A DNA stretch of 64,000 nucleotides from SpSt-333 sp040751955 (GTDB taxonomy: Bacteria > Bacteroidota > Ignavibacteria > UBA10030 > UBA8401). Each line of letters starts with the position of its first letter. Position 1 is the first letter of the stretch. The stretch is taken from the NCBI GenBank assembly GCA_040751955.1, contig JBFMFY010000009.1, positions 1 through 64,000 of the forward strand, read 5' to 3'. A model generated the notes under the pieces. It did no database searches. It was given only the letters and a program-made list of their open reading frames with translations, and had not been told where the DNA came from. This document shows, piece by piece, positions 62,191 to 64,000 of this stretch. The translations under genes were made by a program, and so were the position numbers.

Positions 62191-62448
62191 ATGGAACAAC
62201 GTAACAGCCGTAAAACACGAGTCGGGAAGGTCGTCAGTAACAAGATGCAGAAAAGCATCGTTGTGGCTGTCGAGCGCAAAGTAGCGCACCCGCTGTACAA
62301 AAAATACTTCAGACGCACGACGAAGTTTTATGTGCATGATGAAAAAAACGAAGCGACAGTGGGCGACACCGTAAAGATTATGGAGACGCGTCCGTTGAGC
62401 AAAATGAAACGCTGGCGCCTCGTCGAAGTTGTAGCAAAGGCACAATAA
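62191..62448 (+). CDS. rpsQ: 30S ribosomal protein S17
   Basis: An 85-residue S17 binding 16S helix 11. MEQRNSRKTRVGKVVSNKMQ starts at the second of two adjacent ATGs (62188, 62191) behind AAGAGGA; either could be used. Signatures continue with VERKVAHPLYKKYFRRTTKF and GDTVKIMETRPLSKMKRWRL. Confidence 0.96.
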   Translation: MEQRNSRKTRVGKVVSNKMQKSIVVAVERKVAHPLYKKYFRRTTKFYVHDEKNEATVGDTVKIMETRPLSKMKRWRLVEVVAKAQ

Positions 62449-62475
62449 GTTTAAGAGTACCGTTCGGAGACGATT

Positions 62476-62844
62476 ATGATTCAAGAAGAAACCAATTTGG
62501 TTGTTGCAGATAATTCAGGGGCAAAAAAGGTCCGGTGTATCCGTGTGCTCGGCGGCCACGACAGGCGCTACGCCTCGGTCGGCGATCTCGTCGTCGTATC
62601 TGTTAAAGCGGCGATCCCCGGCGCCACAGTGAAAAAGGGAGAAGTTTCCCGCGCCGTTGTTGTCCGCACGAAGAAAGAGGTCGGACGGAAAGATGGTTCG
62701 TACATTCGGTTCGACGAGAATGCAGTCGTGCTCGTCAATGCACAGAATGAACCGCGAGGAACACGCATCTTCGGTCCCGTTGCCCGCGAGTTGCGCGAGC
62801 GTCAATTCATGAAGATCGTTTCACTGGCACCCGAAGTGTTGTAA
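62476..62844 (+). CDS. rplN: 50S ribosomal protein L14
   Basis: A 122-residue L14 at the subunit interface. Signatures are IQEETNLVVADNSGAKKVRC, IRVLGG and KKGEVSRAVVVRTKKE. GSYIRFDENAVVLVN and PRGTRIFGPVARELRE follow. It starts the spc part of the cluster 28 nt after rpsQ. Confidence 0.98.
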   Translation: MIQEETNLVVADNSGAKKVRCIRVLGGHDRRYASVGDLVVVSVKAAIPGATVKKGEVSRAVVVRTKKEVGRKDGSYIRFDENAVVLVNAQNEPRGTRIFGPVARELRERQFMKIVSLAPEVL

Positions 62845-62862
62845 TCAGAAAGAGAGTTCGTC

Positions 62863-63186
62863 ATGCACGTAAAGAAAAATGATATCGTCGTCGTGGTCGC
62901 AGGAAATTCCAAGGGAAAAGAAGGGAAAGTGTTGAAGGTATTTCCTGAAAATCACAGAGTGATTGTGGAAGGTGTGAATGTTGTGAAACGCCACACACGC
63001 CCAAATCAAAAAAATCCACAGGGGGGCGTTGTCCAAAAAGAAGCGCCGATCAATGCATCCAATGTGATGATCAAAGATCCGAAAAGCGGTGAAAAGACTC
63101 GCATCGGATATGCACGGACGAAGGATGCGGTCAGCGGCAAGAAAAAAGTGATGCGCGTGGCGCAAAAGAGCGGAGAAATGTTCTAA
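62863..63186 (+). CDS. rplX: 50S ribosomal protein L24
   Basis: A 107-residue L24, an assembly initiator. The KOW motif is NDIVVVVAGNSKGKEGKVLK, followed by VNVVKRHTRPNQKNPQGGVV. KEAPINASNVMIKDPKSGEK and RIGY-type RIGYARTKD complete the fold. Normal length. Confidence 0.97.
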   Translation: MHVKKNDIVVVVAGNSKGKEGKVLKVFPENHRVIVEGVNVVKRHTRPNQKNPQGGVVQKEAPINASNVMIKDPKSGEKTRIGYARTKDAVSGKKKVMRVAQKSGEMF

Positions 63187-63241
63187 TATTCAATCATGGC
63201 ATTACGCGAACAACGTGATGCACTAATGTACGAGAAGAGTC

Positions 63242-63883
63242 ATGGCAAAAGAGAAAACAAAAAAAGAAAGCAAAGGGGAACAGAAAAAAGGAAGTCACGT
63301 CCGTGAAGCAGGCGTCTATCCCCGGCTCGCCGAAAAGTATTCCAAAGAGATCGTCCCGGCAATGATGAAGCGATTCAATTATAAGAACGTGATGCAGGTG
63401 CCGAAGCTCGAAAAAATATCCGTGAACGTCGGCGTCGGGCAAGCGACTCAGGACCAGAAACTGCTTGAGACAGCGGTTACGGAACTTGAAGCAATTACCG
63501 GTCAAAAAGCGGCTGTAACTAAGGCGAAGAAAGCGATCTCGAATTTTAAACTACGTCAAGGGCTGCCCATCGGGGCACGCACCACGCTGCGCGGACGGAT
63601 GATGTACGAATTTCTCGACAGGCTTGTAACATTGGCAATGCCGCAGATCCGCGACTTCCGCGGCGTCTCCGACCGTTCGTTCGATGGACGGGGCAACTAC
63701 ACGCTCGGTATTAAAGAACAGATCATTTTTCCGGAGATTGATGCAGACCGCGTGACAAAAATTTCCGGCATGGATGTCACGTTCGTGACAACCGCAAACA
63801 CCGATATGGAAGCGATGGAGCTGCTGAAATTGTTCGGCATGCCGTTCGTAAAACGAGAACAACCAATAGCAAAAGCTAGCTAA
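63242..63883 (+). CDS. rplE: 50S ribosomal protein L5
   Basis: A 213-residue L5 binding 5S rRNA and the P-site tRNA. About 22 extra lysine-rich residues (AKEKTKKESKGEQKKGSHVR) precede the family start YPRLAEKYSKEIVPAMMKRF, making it longer than the usual 180 or so. No better internal start with a ribosome site is visible. Conserved segments include PKLEKISVNVGVG, ISNFKLRQGLPIG and RDFRGVSDRSFDGRGNY. Confidence 0.95.
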   Translation: MAKEKTKKESKGEQKKGSHVREAGVYPRLAEKYSKEIVPAMMKRFNYKNVMQVPKLEKISVNVGVGQATQDQKLLETAVTELEAITGQKAAVTKAKKAISNFKLRQGLPIGARTTLRGRMMYEFLDRLVTLAMPQIRDFRGVSDRSFDGRGNYTLGIKEQIIFPEIDADRVTKISGMDVTFVTTANTDMEAMELLKLFGMPFVKREQPIAKAS

Positions 63884-63893
63884 AAGGGAGACT

Positions 63894-64000
63894 ATGGCAA
63901 AATTAAGTTCAGTAGCGCGTCAACGTCGACGTGAAAAGTTGGTGGCAAAATTTGCCGCGAAACGGAAAGAGCTGATCGAACAGGGAGATGTTGAAGGGTT
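63894..64000 (+). CDS. rpsN: 30S ribosomal protein S14, 5' part
   Basis: The window ends after 35 codons. AKLSSVARQRRREKLVAKFA is the N-terminus of the long S14 type, followed by KRKELIEQGDVEG. An AAAAGGGAGACT ribosome site lies 11 nt after rplE. Whether it is the zinc or zinc-free form cannot be told because the C-terminal half is missing. Confidence 0.9.
   Translation, partial: MAKLSSVARQRRREKLVAKFAAKRKELIEQGDVEG

Overview
The window looks like a chromosomal segment of a Bacteroidota bacterium, most probably from the Ignavibacteria/Kapabacteria side of the phylum. This is an inference. It rests on the C-terminal type IX secretion sorting domain with its NYPNPFNP motif, a DUF5916 outer-membrane protein, a DUF2723 membrane glycosyltransferase, beta/beta' subunits of the size seen in Bacteroidota, and a PPi-type phosphofructokinase. 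Nothing in the window gives a species name. There is one assembly gap (100 N, 40689-40788).

Region 1 (1-12.1 kb). A DUF6249-like membrane protein is divergent from an ECF sigma / anti-sigma pair. Both sides carry the same promoter architecture (GAAACC-N17-GTC(A/T)AA), which points to self-regulation. A plus-strand envelope-glycan run follows: methyltransferase, methyltransferase-like/GT2 fusion, CDP-paratose-epimerase-like SDR and polytopic glycosyltransferase. It continues into the YmdB-type phosphodiesterase and folD. Then come a PEBP-family protein (minus strand) and an SppA protease carrying a predicted N-terminal outer-membrane barrel.

Region 2 (12.1-21.7 kb) is almost entirely minus-strand: NhaA with a 44-residue membrane peptide upstream, a small secreted protein, two 3-hydroxyacyl-CoA dehydrogenase-type proteins, PPi-type phosphofructokinase, a methyltransferase, two enoyl-CoA hydratase family enzymes and an outer-membrane barrel protein. 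Beta-oxidation-type acyl-CoA metabolism is the common theme. Palindromic dispersed repeats occupy several of the gaps.

Region 3 (21.8-40 kb). A 3069-residue secreted subtilase built from alternating beta-sandwich modules and inserted domains is followed by a TonB-C-domain protein and small membrane/secreted proteins. A second ECF sigma / anti-sigma (HEAT) / DUF4097 solenoid operon comes next, then a DUF5916 barrel and a DUF2723 glycosyltransferase.

Region 4 (40-64 kb) is the information-processing core: tRNA-Thr(TGT), tRNA-Tyr, tRNA-Thr(GGT), tRNA-Gly, rpmG, tRNA-Trp, secE, nusG, rplKAJL, rpoBC, then the str (rpsL rpsG fusA tuf), S10 and spc clusters up to a truncated rpsN. Directly behind tRNA-Tyr lies the most unusual object in the window. 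It is a tandem array of 322-bp units, each a 91-residue GIY-YIG nuclease ORF fused to a copy of the 3' part of tRNA-Tyr from the anticodon to the 3' end. The assembly gap lies inside the second unit, so the true copy number is unknown.
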